A DNA stretch of 22,601 nt from an uncultured Polaromonas sp. (GTDB lineage: Bacteria > Pseudomonadota > Gammaproteobacteria > Burkholderiales > Burkholderiaceae). The stretch covers positions 1 through 22,601 of the forward strand of contig CAMLDT010000033.1 of the NCBI GenBank assembly GCA_946479075.1, given 5' to 3'. The notes under the pieces are model-generated. The model saw nothing but the letters and a program-made list of their open reading frames with translations. It did no database searches and was not told the origin of the DNA. The position numbers and the translations under genes were made by a program. Shown here in pieces: positions 10,940 through 18,170 of the stretch (positions are counted from its first letter, which is position 1; each line of letters opens with the position of its first letter).

Positions 10940-12406
10940 TTGCCCATCTTGACAATCCCGCAACTCAGCGCTGAATGGAAGACCGGCCTTTCCCTGGCCT
11001 GGAGCGCCTACATCGCCATCCTGTCGATCTGGATCGTGCTGCAAAAGCGGGCGCCGGTGTCCACCATGAGCTGGATCCTGTCCATGGCGCTGTTGCCGTT
11101 TGCCGGCTTTGTGGTTTATTACTTCCTCGGTCCGCAACGTCTGAAAAAGCAGCGCCTCAAACGCCTGCGCAGCCGGGCGGGTGAACGTGGCGAGGCCGAC
11201 CTGGCGCTGCTGCGCGGTGCGGCCGAGAGGGCGCCTCCTGCCTTGAGGCAAATGGCCGCGCTGGGCACCGCGGCCTGCGGTCTGCCGGTGTCCAGCGCCA
11301 CGGCGGTGCAACTGCTGTCCGGCGGCGCGGCAACTTTTGACAGCATGTTCGAGGCGGTACGCGAGGCACACCATCACGTTCATCTGGAGTACTACATCTT
11401 CGAGCCCGACCGTATCGGCACGGCGCTGCGCGACCTTCTGGTGCACAAGGCGCAGCAGGGCGTGGCGGTACGTTTGCTGGTGGATGCGCTGGGCTCCAAG
11501 CGGCTCGGGCGAAGTTTCATGGCGCCCCTGCATGAGGCTGGCGCCCAGGTCGGCTTGTTCCACGACACGCGCATAGGCCGGCGCTTGCGGCCTGTCAGCA
11601 ACTACCGCACACACCGCAAGATCCTCGTCTGCGATGGCATGGTCGGCTTCACCGGCGGCGTCAATATCACCGACGAGGAAGACCTGCGCACCCGGGCCGA
11701 CGCCTACCATGACGTACACCTGCGGATTGAGGGCAGCGCCGTGCGCTGGTTGCAAACCACGTTTCTGGAAGACTGGGCCTATGCGACCGGCGAGTCGCCC
11801 CGGGACAGCAACAAATCCCTGCCGCACCTGCTGCCTCATCTGCATCGCACCGAAGAAGCCGGTGACGTGCCGGTCCAGATCGTGACCAGCGGGCCCGACA
11901 GCCCGCTCGAAGCCATCCACCGCATGCACATCGCCGCGATCAATGCTTCCAGCCACCGCGCCTGGCTGACCACCCCGTATTTTGTCCCCGGGGAGCCCGC
12001 GCTGATGGCGCTGACCAGCGCGGCGCTGCGTGGTGTCGATGTGCGCCTGCTGGTGCCACGCCGCAGCGACAGCCTCATCGTCAGCGCCGCCGCACGCTCG
12101 TACTATGACGAGCTGATTGCCGCGGGCGTCAAGGTCTGGGAATACAAGGCGCGCATGCTGCACTCCAAGACACTGGTGGTCGATGACAATTGCGCCATGA
12201 TAGGCACCGCCAATTTCGACAACCGCAGCTTCCGCCTCAATTTCGAAGTCATGGCCGTGGTGTATGGCCCGGTGCTGGCCGGCCCGCTGGCCGCGCAATT
12301 CGAGACCGACCTGCGCCGTTCTGCTGCGGTGCCCGCACAGCGGCCGCAACGGTTTTTGATGCGCCTGTTCGATGCCACCGCGCGCCTGTTTTCTCCCCTG
12401 CTTTAA
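10940..12406 (+). CDS. cls: Cardiolipin synthase (ClsA-type, phospholipase D superfamily)
   Basis: Membrane enzyme that makes cardiolipin from phosphatidylglycerol. Two N-terminal membrane helices (about 17-35 and 43-62) are followed by a basic segment, as in ClsA. Two HKD catalytic motifs are visible: HRKILVCD starting at His225 with the following GFTGGVNITDE, and HSKTLVVDD at His408 with IGTANFDNRSFRLNFE. The product is 488 residues, matching E. coli ClsA. No ATG fits the start. The TTG at 10940 retains the first membrane helix but has no clear ribosome-binding site, and the TTG at 10949 is an alternative. An inverted repeat lies just upstream. sbcB starts 8 nt after the stop, so the two are probably co-transcribed. 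Confidence 0.93.
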   Translation: MPILTIPQLSAEWKTGLSLAWSAYIAILSIWIVLQKRAPVSTMSWILSMALLPFAGFVVYYFLGPQRLKKQRLKRLRSRAGERGEADLALLRGAAERAPPALRQMAALGTAACGLPVSSATAVQLLSGGAATFDSMFEAVREAHHHVHLEYYIFEPDRIGTALRDLLVHKAQQGVAVRLLVDALGSKRLGRSFMAPLHEAGAQVGLFHDTRIGRRLRPVSNYRTHRKILVCDGMVGFTGGVNITDEEDLRTRADAYHDVHLRIEGSAVRWLQTTFLEDWAYATGESPRDSNKSLPHLLPHLHRTEEAGDVPVQIVTSGPDSPLEAIHRMHIAAINASSHRAWLTTPYFVPGEPALMALTSAALRGVDVRLLVPRRSDSLIVSAAARSYYDELIAAGVKVWEYKARMLHSKTLVVDDNCAMIGTANFDNRSFRLNFEVMAVVYGPVLAGPLAAQFETDLRRSAAVPAQRPQRFLMRLFDATARLFSPLL

Positions 12407-12414
12407 GCTGCACC

Positions 12415-13881
12415 ATGGCACATACCTTTCTCTGGCACGACTACGAAACCTTCGGCCTGAACACACGGCGTGACCGACCCGCGCAGTTCGCCGGCATTCG
12501 CACCGACGCCGAGCTCAACGAGATCGGCGAGCCGCTGATGATTTATTGCCAGCCGGCGCGCGACTACCTGCCCGATCCGGCGTCCTGCCTGGTCACCGGC
12601 ATCACGCCGCAGCTGTGCCTGGAGCGTGGCCTGCCCGAGCACGAATTTGCCGCGCGCATCGAAGCCGTGCTGGCGCAGCCCGGCACGATTGGTGTCGGCT
12701 ACAACACCATCCGCTTTGACGACGAGGTCACGCGCCACCTGTTCTGGCGCAACCTGATCGACCCCTATGCCCGTGAATGGCAAAACGATTGCGGCCGCTG
12801 GGACCTGCTTGATGTTGTGCGCATGGCTTATGCGCTGCGGCCCGAGGGCATCGAGTGGCCCATGAAGCCCGACGAACGCCGGCCCGGCGAGCCGGGGGCG
12901 TTGCGCCCCAGCTTCACGCTGGTGGACCTGGCGCGCGCCAACGGCCTCATCCACGAATCAGCGCATGACGCCTTGTCCGACGTGCGCGCCACCATTGCGC
13001 TGGCGCGTTTGATCCGCACAGCGCAGCCGCGGCTGTTCGACTTCTGCCTGTCCTTGCACAAAAAAGACCGCGTCGCCGCGGAACTGGGCCTGCCGACCAG
13101 CCCGCAGACGGCCCAGCCCTTTTTGCATGTCTCGGGCATGTTCGCCCCCGAGAAAGGTTGCCTCGCCGTGATGTGGCCGCTGGCCATGCATCCCTCGAAC
13201 AAAAACGAGCTGCTGGCCTGGGACCTCGCTTTCGATCCCGCTGAACTGCCACTGCTCGACGTGGCCACCCTGCGCCAGCGCCTGTTCAGCAAAAGCGCCG
13301 ACCTGCCGGAAGGCGTGGCGCGTCTGCCCATCAAGTCGGTGCATCTGAACAAATCGCCCATGGTGGTGCGCAAGCTCGCCACGCTCAGCGAAGCCATGGC
13401 CGCGAAGTGGGGTGTGGACATCGAAGGAGCGCTGCGCCACGCCGAAACAGCTGCTGGCCTGCCCGACATGAGCGCCATCTGGCCCGAGGTGTTTGCCCGG
13501 CCCCGGGAGGGCGTGCCGGATGTCGATGAAGACCTCTACGGCGGCTTCATCAACAACGACGACAGGCGACGGCTCAACAAACTTCGCGCCTTGCCGCCCG
13601 CAGAGCTGGCGCACAGCCGCACAGGCTTTGATGACGAGCGGCTGGAAGAGCTGGTGTTCCGTTACCGCGCGCGCAACTTCGAGGTCACGCTGTCGGCCGA
13701 TGACGCGCAGCGCTGGGAAGCCCACCGTGCGGCGCGCCTGCTCGAAGGCGAGGGCGGCGCGCGCAATGTCGATGCTTTCCTGGCCGAGCTCGACGTGTTG
13801 TCAGAAACGGCGGATGAGCGTGGCGAAGAGGTGCTGGGCGCGCTTTACGAGTATGCGGAGATGATTGCGCCTGAGGTGTGA
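12415..13881 (+). CDS. sbcB: Exodeoxyribonuclease I
   Basis: Processive 3'-to-5' single-strand DNA exonuclease used in mismatch repair and recombination. The DEDD nuclease core is visible: Exo I motif FLWHDYETFGLN at residues 5-16, Exo II GVGYNTIRFDDEV near 98, and Exo III HDALSDVRATIALARLI near 183. The C-terminal ExoI-specific domains contain LYGGFINNDDRRRLNKLR. The ATG at 12415 gives 488 residues, the normal length. The frame is open upstream inside cls, but that extension is not ExoI-like. No obvious ribosome-binding site precedes the start, and the 8-nt gap from cls suggests translational coupling. The pairing with a lipid-synthesis gene seems positional rather than functional. Confidence 0.95.
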   Translation: MAHTFLWHDYETFGLNTRRDRPAQFAGIRTDAELNEIGEPLMIYCQPARDYLPDPASCLVTGITPQLCLERGLPEHEFAARIEAVLAQPGTIGVGYNTIRFDDEVTRHLFWRNLIDPYAREWQNDCGRWDLLDVVRMAYALRPEGIEWPMKPDERRPGEPGALRPSFTLVDLARANGLIHESAHDALSDVRATIALARLIRTAQPRLFDFCLSLHKKDRVAAELGLPTSPQTAQPFLHVSGMFAPEKGCLAVMWPLAMHPSNKNELLAWDLAFDPAELPLLDVATLRQRLFSKSADLPEGVARLPIKSVHLNKSPMVVRKLATLSEAMAAKWGVDIEGALRHAETAAGLPDMSAIWPEVFARPREGVPDVDEDLYGGFINNDDRRRLNKLRALPPAELAHSRTGFDDERLEELVFRYRARNFEVTLSADDAQRWEAHRAARLLEGEGGARNVDAFLAELDVLSETADERGEEVLGALYEYAEMIAPEV

Positions 13882-13915
13882 ATGGTGATCTGCTTACCCC
13901 CAGCGCGGCATGATT

Positions 13916-13975
13916 TGCTCTGTTTTTGATAGCTTGTCATGCAGGCGGGATATGGGCGGAGGCCGGATTTGATGC
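13916..13975 (+). repeat. Dispersed intergenic 60-bp repeat, copy A
   Basis: This is one of three copies that align without gaps. It has GCT at its second to fourth bases, ATAGCT at 13929-13934, a GC-rich centre containing GGAGGCC, and TTTGATGC at the end (13968-13975), followed by GCAA. It lies between the convergent sbcB and glutathione S-transferase genes. Confidence 0.7.
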
Positions 13976-14005
13976 GCAAGCTGGCAGCAGGAACTTGCTG
14001 GCGTC

Positions 14006-14659
14006 TCAGTGTTCGCCTGCTTGCCACGGCTGATGTTTCTGCATGACACCGTTGTACAAGGCGCTGGCTTCGAAGGCAGCCAGCCAGCCCTGCAGGCGCG
14101 GCCAAGGCTGGGTCGCAAACCAGCCGGTATCGGTGTGTGCGAACTGGCGCACAAAGGGCAGCACAGCCATGTCGGCCAGACTGGCCTGAGCGCCCATCAG
14201 CCAACCTGAGACCAGACGATGGTCGAGTTGCGCCAGCCAGCGCGCTGCTTCGCCGCGGTGTTTCAGCGCAAAGCCAGTCTCGTTCCCGGTGGATTCCTGC
14301 GGATAACGATTGGGGTATTTGTAGCGGTCCAGGTGGTGTTTGAAGTCAACATCGTTGCCGGCAATCAGCCCATTCATGTCATCGGCCGACACTCCGGGCG
14401 GCGACAGCCACTGCGCCGGGTCGTGCCGCGCCAGCGCCCAGCGCATGATGTCCAGGCTTTCATCAATCACCGCGCCATCGGGCAAGACCAGCACCGGCAC
14501 GGTGCCTTTGGGCGAGGCGGCCAGCAGGGCGGCGGGTTTGTTCCTGAGCACTACTTCGCGGTGTTCGCAGGCCTCGCCGCTGACGGCCAGCGCCAGCCGG
14601 GCGCGCATTGCATACGGGCAACGCCGGAACGAATACAGAACGGGCAGGGTGCCTATCAA
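14006..14659 (-). CDS. Glutathione S-transferase family protein
   Basis: A 217-residue cytoplasmic protein with the two-domain glutathione S-transferase layout. The thioredoxin-like N-terminal half has SFRRCPYAMRARLALAVSG (Cys14 where glutathione-binding Cys or Ser residues sit) and GTVPVLVLPDGAVIDESLDI with the cis-Pro and the ES glutathione-binding pair. The helical C-terminal half contains LMGAQASLADMAVLPFVRQF, the usual N-capping region. The substrate is unknown. Translation appears to start at TTG (14657-14659), overlapping the TGA stop of trhO within TTGA. No other start leaves the N-terminal strand intact. This overlap implies translational coupling to trhO. Confidence 0.9.
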   Translation of the reverse strand: MIGTLPVLYSFRRCPYAMRARLALAVSGEACEHREVVLRNKPAALLAASPKGTVPVLVLPDGAVIDESLDIMRWALARHDPAQWLSPPGVSADDMNGLIAGNDVDFKHHLDRYKYPNRYPQESTGNETGFALKHRGEAARWLAQLDHRLVSGWLMGAQASLADMAVLPFVRQFAHTDTGWFATQPWPRLQGWLAAFEASALYNGVMQKHQPWQAGEH

Positions 14660-15633
14660 TTGCTGCTGTCCTTGTCGCCAGATTCACTGGAAGAGGCCAG
14701 CTTCGCGCCGATGTGCGGCTGGCGCCGGCGGCTGGCGTACTCGACCTGGCGCTGGCGCTCGATGAAACCGCGCTTTTGTTCCTCGGTCTTTTTGTCATGA
14801 CAGTGCGGGCAGCTCACGCCGGGCACATACAGCGGCGAGGCCTTGTCGGCTTCACTGATGGGGTCGCGGCAGGCGCGGCACAGGTCGTAGTGGCCGGTCG
14901 CCAGCCCGTGCACCACGGACACGCGCTCGTCGAACACAAAACATTCGCCTTGCCATCGGCTCTGGTCCTCGGGCACGGTTTCCAGGTATTTGAGGATGCC
15001 GCCTTCCAGGTGATAAACCTCGTCAAAGCCCTGGGTGCGCATGAAGGCGGTGGACTTTTCGCAGCGGATGCCGCCGGTGCAGAACATCGCGACGCGGGGT
15101 TTTTTGCCGTCTTTTTCAGCCAGCAGGCCACCGGGCGCAGACTGCTCGGCGACCCAGGCCGGCAATTCCGAAAAGCTTTGGGTGTGGGGATCGACCGCAC
15201 CTTCAAAGCTGCCGATGCCGACCTCATAAGCGTTGCGCGTGTCCACCACCACCACATCGGGCTCACTGATCAGCGCGTTCCAGTCCTGCGGCTTCACGTA
15301 CTGGCCAGCCATCTCGTTGGGGTTGATGCCCGGCACGCCCAGCGTGACGATCTCGCGTTTGAGCCGCACCTTCATGCGGTAGAAGGGCAGCTTTTGCGAC
15401 CACGACTCCTTGTGCGCCAGGTCGGTCAGCCGCACATCGCTGCGCAAATGCGCCAGCACCGCACGCACGCCATTTTCCGGGCCGGCGATGGTGCCGTTGA
15501 TGCCTTCTTCGGCCAGCAGCAGGGTGCCGCGTACATCCTGTGCCTCGCAAAAAGCCTGCAGCGGCGCCTGCAGCGCGGCAAAGTCGGGCAGCGGTACGAA
15601 CTTGTAGAGTGCGGCGGTCAGGAAGTCGGGCAT
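14656..15633 (-). CDS. trhO: tRNA uridine(34) hydroxylase TrhO (YceA-type rhodanese)
   Basis: TrhO makes 5-hydroxyuridine at tRNA position 34, the oxygen-dependent first step toward cmo5U/mo5U. The N-terminal domain reads ALYKFVPLPDF and GTLLLAEEGINGTIAG. The rhodanese domain (about 120-220) has VVVVDTRNAYEVGIGSFEGA and the active loop CTGGIRCEKS with Cys185 and Cys191. The C-terminal region carries two cysteine pairs (252/255 and 275/278, CRAC and CPHC) likely to bind zinc, then a basic tail. The 325-residue length fits the family. It starts at the ATG at 15633 with no strong ribosome-binding site, and it is followed by an overlapping glutathione S-transferase gene. Confidence 0.95.
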   Translation of the reverse strand: MPDFLTAALYKFVPLPDFAALQAPLQAFCEAQDVRGTLLLAEEGINGTIAGPENGVRAVLAHLRSDVRLTDLAHKESWSQKLPFYRMKVRLKREIVTLGVPGINPNEMAGQYVKPQDWNALISEPDVVVVDTRNAYEVGIGSFEGAVDPHTQSFSELPAWVAEQSAPGGLLAEKDGKKPRVAMFCTGGIRCEKSTAFMRTQGFDEVYHLEGGILKYLETVPEDQSRWQGECFVFDERVSVVHGLATGHYDLCRACRDPISEADKASPLYVPGVSCPHCHDKKTEEQKRGFIERQRQVEYASRRRQPHIGAKLASSSESGDKDSSN

Positions 15634-15800
15634 GACAAGGGTGAAGTGGCGTAAAAGCGTTCAAAAACAAGGGTGCAGGCGGGGGCGCGCGGCCCAATCG
15701 TACCAAGGGCATGCCAAAGCGCTTTTGCGCTGCGTCAGCGTCCTGACAGCTACGCGGCGTGCAGGACCACACCAAGGGCAGACAGCGCCGTGGACGCAGA

Positions 15801-15815
15801 TGCTGCAATGCAGCA
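15801..15815. promoter_or_regulatory. CTGC-N3-GCAG palindrome, candidate PhaR site
   Basis: TGCTGC-AAT-GCAGCA is a 6-bp-arm inverted repeat containing CTGCAATGCAG. CTGC-N3/4-GCAG is the reported binding pattern of PhaR, the polyhydroxyalkanoate regulator, in alphaproteobacteria. It lies 52 bases before a PHB-depolymerase-family gene, and TACTAA (15831-15836) just downstream could be a -10. PhaR binding here is inferred; betaproteobacterial PhaR sites may differ. Confidence 0.35.
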
Positions 15816-15866
15816 AAATGGTTGCATGCTTACTAATTCAGGCCGATCCGGCCCCGCCGGGACTTT

Positions 15867-17039
15867 ATGGCCAAAAGCCTGAGCAGCCTCTGGCTTAAAA
15901 GTGTGCGCCGCATGGGCAAGGCGCAGCAGGCGCAGGGCCGCCGGCTGCTGCAAAGCCTGGTGCCCAAGCCGCCCCGCGTGAAGGCGCCTCGGCGCACCCC
16001 GCCCCTCAAGACCGCGAGGGCCCTGAAGGCCGTCAGATCCCGCCCGGTGGTGGCCGTGCGCCCCGGCCCGGCCATACCCGCCCGCCCGGCGGCCGGCCTG
16101 CCGGGCAGCTGGCAGAAGTCGTGGTTTTCGGTGCCGGTCGCAGGCCAGGTGGCATCGGCACGGCGCATGTTGTACTGGCTGTACCTGCCGCCCGACGCGG
16201 ACAGGGACGCGGCCGCCGGGCCGTTGCCGCTGGTGGTCATGCTGCACGGTTGCCAGCAGTCGGTTGCCGACTTTGCCCTGTCCACCCGCATGAACGAGCT
16301 GGCCGCGCGCAAGGGTTTTGCCGTGCTGTACCCGCAGCAGTCGGCCGCCACCGATGCCCACCGCTGCTGGCACTGGTACAAACGCTCGACCCAGGAAGGG
16401 CTGGGCGACGTGCGGCTGATTGCCGACATGATCAGGCAGGTGCAGCGCAAACACGGGCTGGACAGCTCGCGCACCTATGTCGCCGGCCTGTCGGCCGGCG
16501 CGGGCCTGGCCAACATCCTGGCGCTGCGTTACCCGGCCATGGTGGCGGCCGTCGGCCTGCACTCGGCGCCGGTGTTTGGCACGACCGACTCGCCGATGAG
16601 CGCCTACAGCGCCATGCAGCATGGCTCGGGGTCCACGCACCGCGACAGCGTGCGTGCGCTGGGCGATCCGGCGGCAGGCTTTCCGGGCATGCCGGCCATC
16701 CTGATCCATGGCACGCGCGACACGGTGGTGCGGCGTATCAACATGACCCAGCTCACCGAGCAATTTGCCATCCTCAATCAGGGCTTCATCACGCGCGAGG
16801 ATGCCGTGCTGCGCACCTGGCCGGCGCGCAGCAGCGGCCGCCATCCGCGCCACGCCTACGAAAGCGCCACCTGGTACGCCGGCCGCAAACCCCAGCTGGT
16901 GGCCTGCGAGATTGAGCAACTGGGCCATGCCTGGAGCGGCGGCGACGGCAGCGTCGAGTTCAGCGCGCCTGAAGGCCCGGACGCCACGCTGATGATGTGG
17001 ACGTTTTTTGCGCGTCACCGGCGCTTGCCGGCCGGCTGA
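15867..17039 (+). CDS. PHB depolymerase family esterase
   Basis: An alpha/beta-hydrolase of the Esterase_phd (LpqC-like, poly(3-hydroxybutyrate) depolymerase) family. Residues 1-80 are a Lys/Arg/Pro/Ala-rich region with no signal peptide, so the enzyme is probably cytoplasmic or bound to granules. The hydrolase domain starts near 90 with RRMLYWLYLPP and LPLVVMLHGCQQSVADFA (oxyanion region). The nucleophile elbow is TYVAGLSAGAGLANILALRY (GLSAG, near 210). The acid region is IHGTRDTVV, and the catalytic His is in EQLGHAWSGGDG. The 390-residue length fits. The ATG at 15867 has only a weak ribosome-binding site. It is divergent from trhO, with a PhaR-like palindrome in the gap. The substrate could be a polyester, a short oligomer or another ester. 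Confidence 0.9.
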   Translation: MAKSLSSLWLKSVRRMGKAQQAQGRRLLQSLVPKPPRVKAPRRTPPLKTARALKAVRSRPVVAVRPGPAIPARPAAGLPGSWQKSWFSVPVAGQVASARRMLYWLYLPPDADRDAAAGPLPLVVMLHGCQQSVADFALSTRMNELAARKGFAVLYPQQSAATDAHRCWHWYKRSTQEGLGDVRLIADMIRQVQRKHGLDSSRTYVAGLSAGAGLANILALRYPAMVAAVGLHSAPVFGTTDSPMSAYSAMQHGSGSTHRDSVRALGDPAAGFPGMPAILIHGTRDTVVRRINMTQLTEQFAILNQGFITREDAVLRTWPARSSGRHPRHAYESATWYAGRKPQLVACEIEQLGHAWSGGDGSVEFSAPEGPDATLMMWTFFARHRRLPAG

Positions 17040-17165
17040 GCCGGCTGCACCAAAGCCGCCACCGGCGGCGAGCCCTGCACTGTGTTGGGGCGAGAAGGCG
17101 TTCAACAAGGCCTTCAATGTTCTGAATTGGCGGCAGGGTCACCGGTACGCCCGCCTGATTCAGGG

Positions 17166-17181
17166 TGGCACAGTCTGTGCA
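17166..17181 (+). promoter_or_regulatory. Sigma-54 (-24/-12) promoter
   Basis: TGGCACAGTCTGTGCA has the invariant GG and GC exactly ten bases apart (17167-17168 and 17179-17180). It differs from TGGCAC-N5-TTGCA at one position. Transcription would start near 17192, just before the first leader hairpin. The match and position are strong for a nitrogen-regulated gene. Confidence 0.72.
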
Positions 17182-17194
17182 TAGTGATTGGCAA

Positions 17195-17269
17195 CCCAGG
17201 CCAACAGCGGTCTGGGCAGTGTCTGACGACAGTTCGTTGCAGCACTGGTTTTCTGGACAACGGCGTCCA
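17195..17269 (+). ncRNA. ANTAR (NasT/NasR-type) antitermination leader, tandem hexaloop hairpins
   Basis: Three hairpins with six-base loops follow the promoter. The first (17195-17216) has an 8-bp stem and loop AACAGC. The second, P1 (17217-17247), has arms CAGTG-CTG-ACG and CGT-CAG-CACTG with small bulges and loop ACAGTT. The third, P2 (17254-17269), has stem TGGAC/GTCCA and loop AACGGC. P1 and P2 both carry A at loop position 1 and G at position 4, the reported ANTAR-protein signature. The 3' arm of P2 (17265-17269) is part of the 5' arm of the terminator at 17263-17314, so the two structures exclude each other. Binding of an ANTAR protein such as NasT would stabilise P2 and allow read-through. 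The structure was found by manual pairing. Confidence 0.75.
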
Positions 17270-17314
17270 CTTCTGCCCCCGCTTGCGGGAGCCATGAGGT
17301 GGGCGCTTTTTTTT
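17263..17314 (+). terminator. Leader attenuator terminator before the FNT gene
   Basis: GCGTCCAC (17263-17270) pairs with GTGGGCGC (17299-17306) in 8 pairs with one T-G wobble, enclosing an inner CCCG/CGGG hairpin (17278-17289). It is followed directly by eight T residues (17307-17314). It lies 38 bases before the FNT start codon, so it would block that gene unless the upstream hairpin P2 forms. Confidence 0.85.
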
Positions 17315-17352
17315 GTTCTTTGTTTTTTCGTCACTACAGCCAAGGAAATAGC

Positions 17353-18165
17353 ATGTCTTATCTCGTGCCCACAGAATTTGTGACCAAGATGGTGGATGCC
17401 GGTGAATCCAAGATCTTCATGTCCACCCGCGACACCCTCATCCGCGCCTACATGGCCGGCGCCATCCTGGCCCTGGCGGCCTGGTTCGCCGTCACCATCA
17501 ATGTGCAGACTGGCCAGCCCCTGCTGGGCGCCGTGCTGTTTCCGGTGGGCTTTTGCATGCTGTACCTGCTGGGCTTTGACCTGCTGACCGGCGTGTTCGT
17601 GCTGGCGCCGCTGGCGCTGATCGACAAGCGCCCGGGCGTCACCATCCAGGGTGTGCTGCGCAACTGGGGCCTGGTGTTCACCGGCAATTTTGCGGGAGCC
17701 TTCACGGTGGCGGTGATGATGGCCATCTACGTGACCTATGGCTTCTCGGTCGAACCCAATGCGGTAGGCAAGGCCATCGGCCACATCGGCGAAGGCCGCA
17801 CGCTGGGCTACCAGTCACACGGCGCCGCCGGCATGCTGACGCTGTTCATCCGCGGCATGCTCTGCAACTGGATGGTGGCCACCGGTGTCGTGGGCGCCAT
17901 GATCTCCACCCACGTCAGCGGCAAGGTGATCGCCATGTGGATGCCCATCATGCTGTTCTTCTACATGGTGTTCGAGCATTCCATCGTGAACATGTTCCTG
18001 TTCCCCTCGGGGCTGCTGTTGGGCGCAAACTTCACCATCATGGATTACCTGATCTGGAACGAGATCCCGACGGTGCTGGGCAACCTGGTGGGCGGCCTGG
18101 CGTTCACCGGTCTCACGCTGTACGCCACCCACATGAGAACCGGCGCGAAACGCTCCTACAACTGA
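17353..18165 (+). CDS. Formate/nitrite transporter (FNT) family channel, probably nitrite
   Basis: A 270-residue inner-membrane protein of the FNT family (FocA/NirC), which moves small monovalent anions such as formate or nitrite. About six membrane helices can be traced. Landmarks are AYMAGAILALAAWFAVTI (helix 1), the FCMLYLLGFDLLTGVFVLAP region, NWGLVFTGNFAGAF, LCNWMVATGVVGAMIS, and MVFEHSIVNMFLFPSGLLLG, which carries the conserved central His. The ATG at 17353 has an AAGGAA ribosome-binding site; an in-frame extension from 17299 would begin inside the attenuator and is rejected. Sigma-54 and ANTAR-type control point to nitrite (or nitrate-derived nitrite) uptake during nitrogen assimilation. 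The PP2C-kinase gene follows 5 nt downstream. Confidence 0.93.
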   Translation: MSYLVPTEFVTKMVDAGESKIFMSTRDTLIRAYMAGAILALAAWFAVTINVQTGQPLLGAVLFPVGFCMLYLLGFDLLTGVFVLAPLALIDKRPGVTIQGVLRNWGLVFTGNFAGAFTVAVMMAIYVTYGFSVEPNAVGKAIGHIGEGRTLGYQSHGAAGMLTLFIRGMLCNWMVATGVVGAMISTHVSGKVIAMWMPIMLFFYMVFEHSIVNMFLFPSGLLLGANFTIMDYLIWNEIPTVLGNLVGGLAFTGLTLYATHMRTGAKRSYN

Positions 18166-18170
18166 GTGGA

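Larger units (their letters stand above)
17040..17352 (+). other. Intergenic control region before the FNT channel gene
   Basis: These 313 bases hold the sigma-54 promoter and the antitermination leader listed separately. Upstream of the promoter, GCAC-N7-GGGC (17077-17091) is one base from the NtrC-type pattern GCAC-N7-GTGC and could be an enhancer site. I rate that weak. The last 38 bases contain a T-rich stretch and an AAGGAA ribosome-binding site. Confidence 0.6.

Noticed and set aside
15715..15727. CAAAGCGCTTTTG near-palindrome in the trhO-esterase gap
   Set aside because: One arm is mismatched and there is no supporting context; too short to call an operator.
17168..17180. GCACA-GTC-TGTGC dyad as a repressor or NtrC site
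   Set aside because: It falls exactly on the -24/-12 promoter and its spacing does not fit the NtrC pattern; the symmetry is probably incidental.
17263..17314. Terminator read simply as the end of the esterase transcript
   Set aside because: It is more than 220 bases past the esterase stop, lies downstream of the sigma-54 promoter, and shares an arm with a hexaloop hairpin, so attenuation of the FNT gene explains more. It may also stop read-through from the esterase gene.
17299..17352. N-terminal extension of the FNT protein
   Set aside because: The extension would begin inside the terminator stem and cross its T-tract, while the ATG at 17353 has a clear AAGGAA ribosome-binding site.
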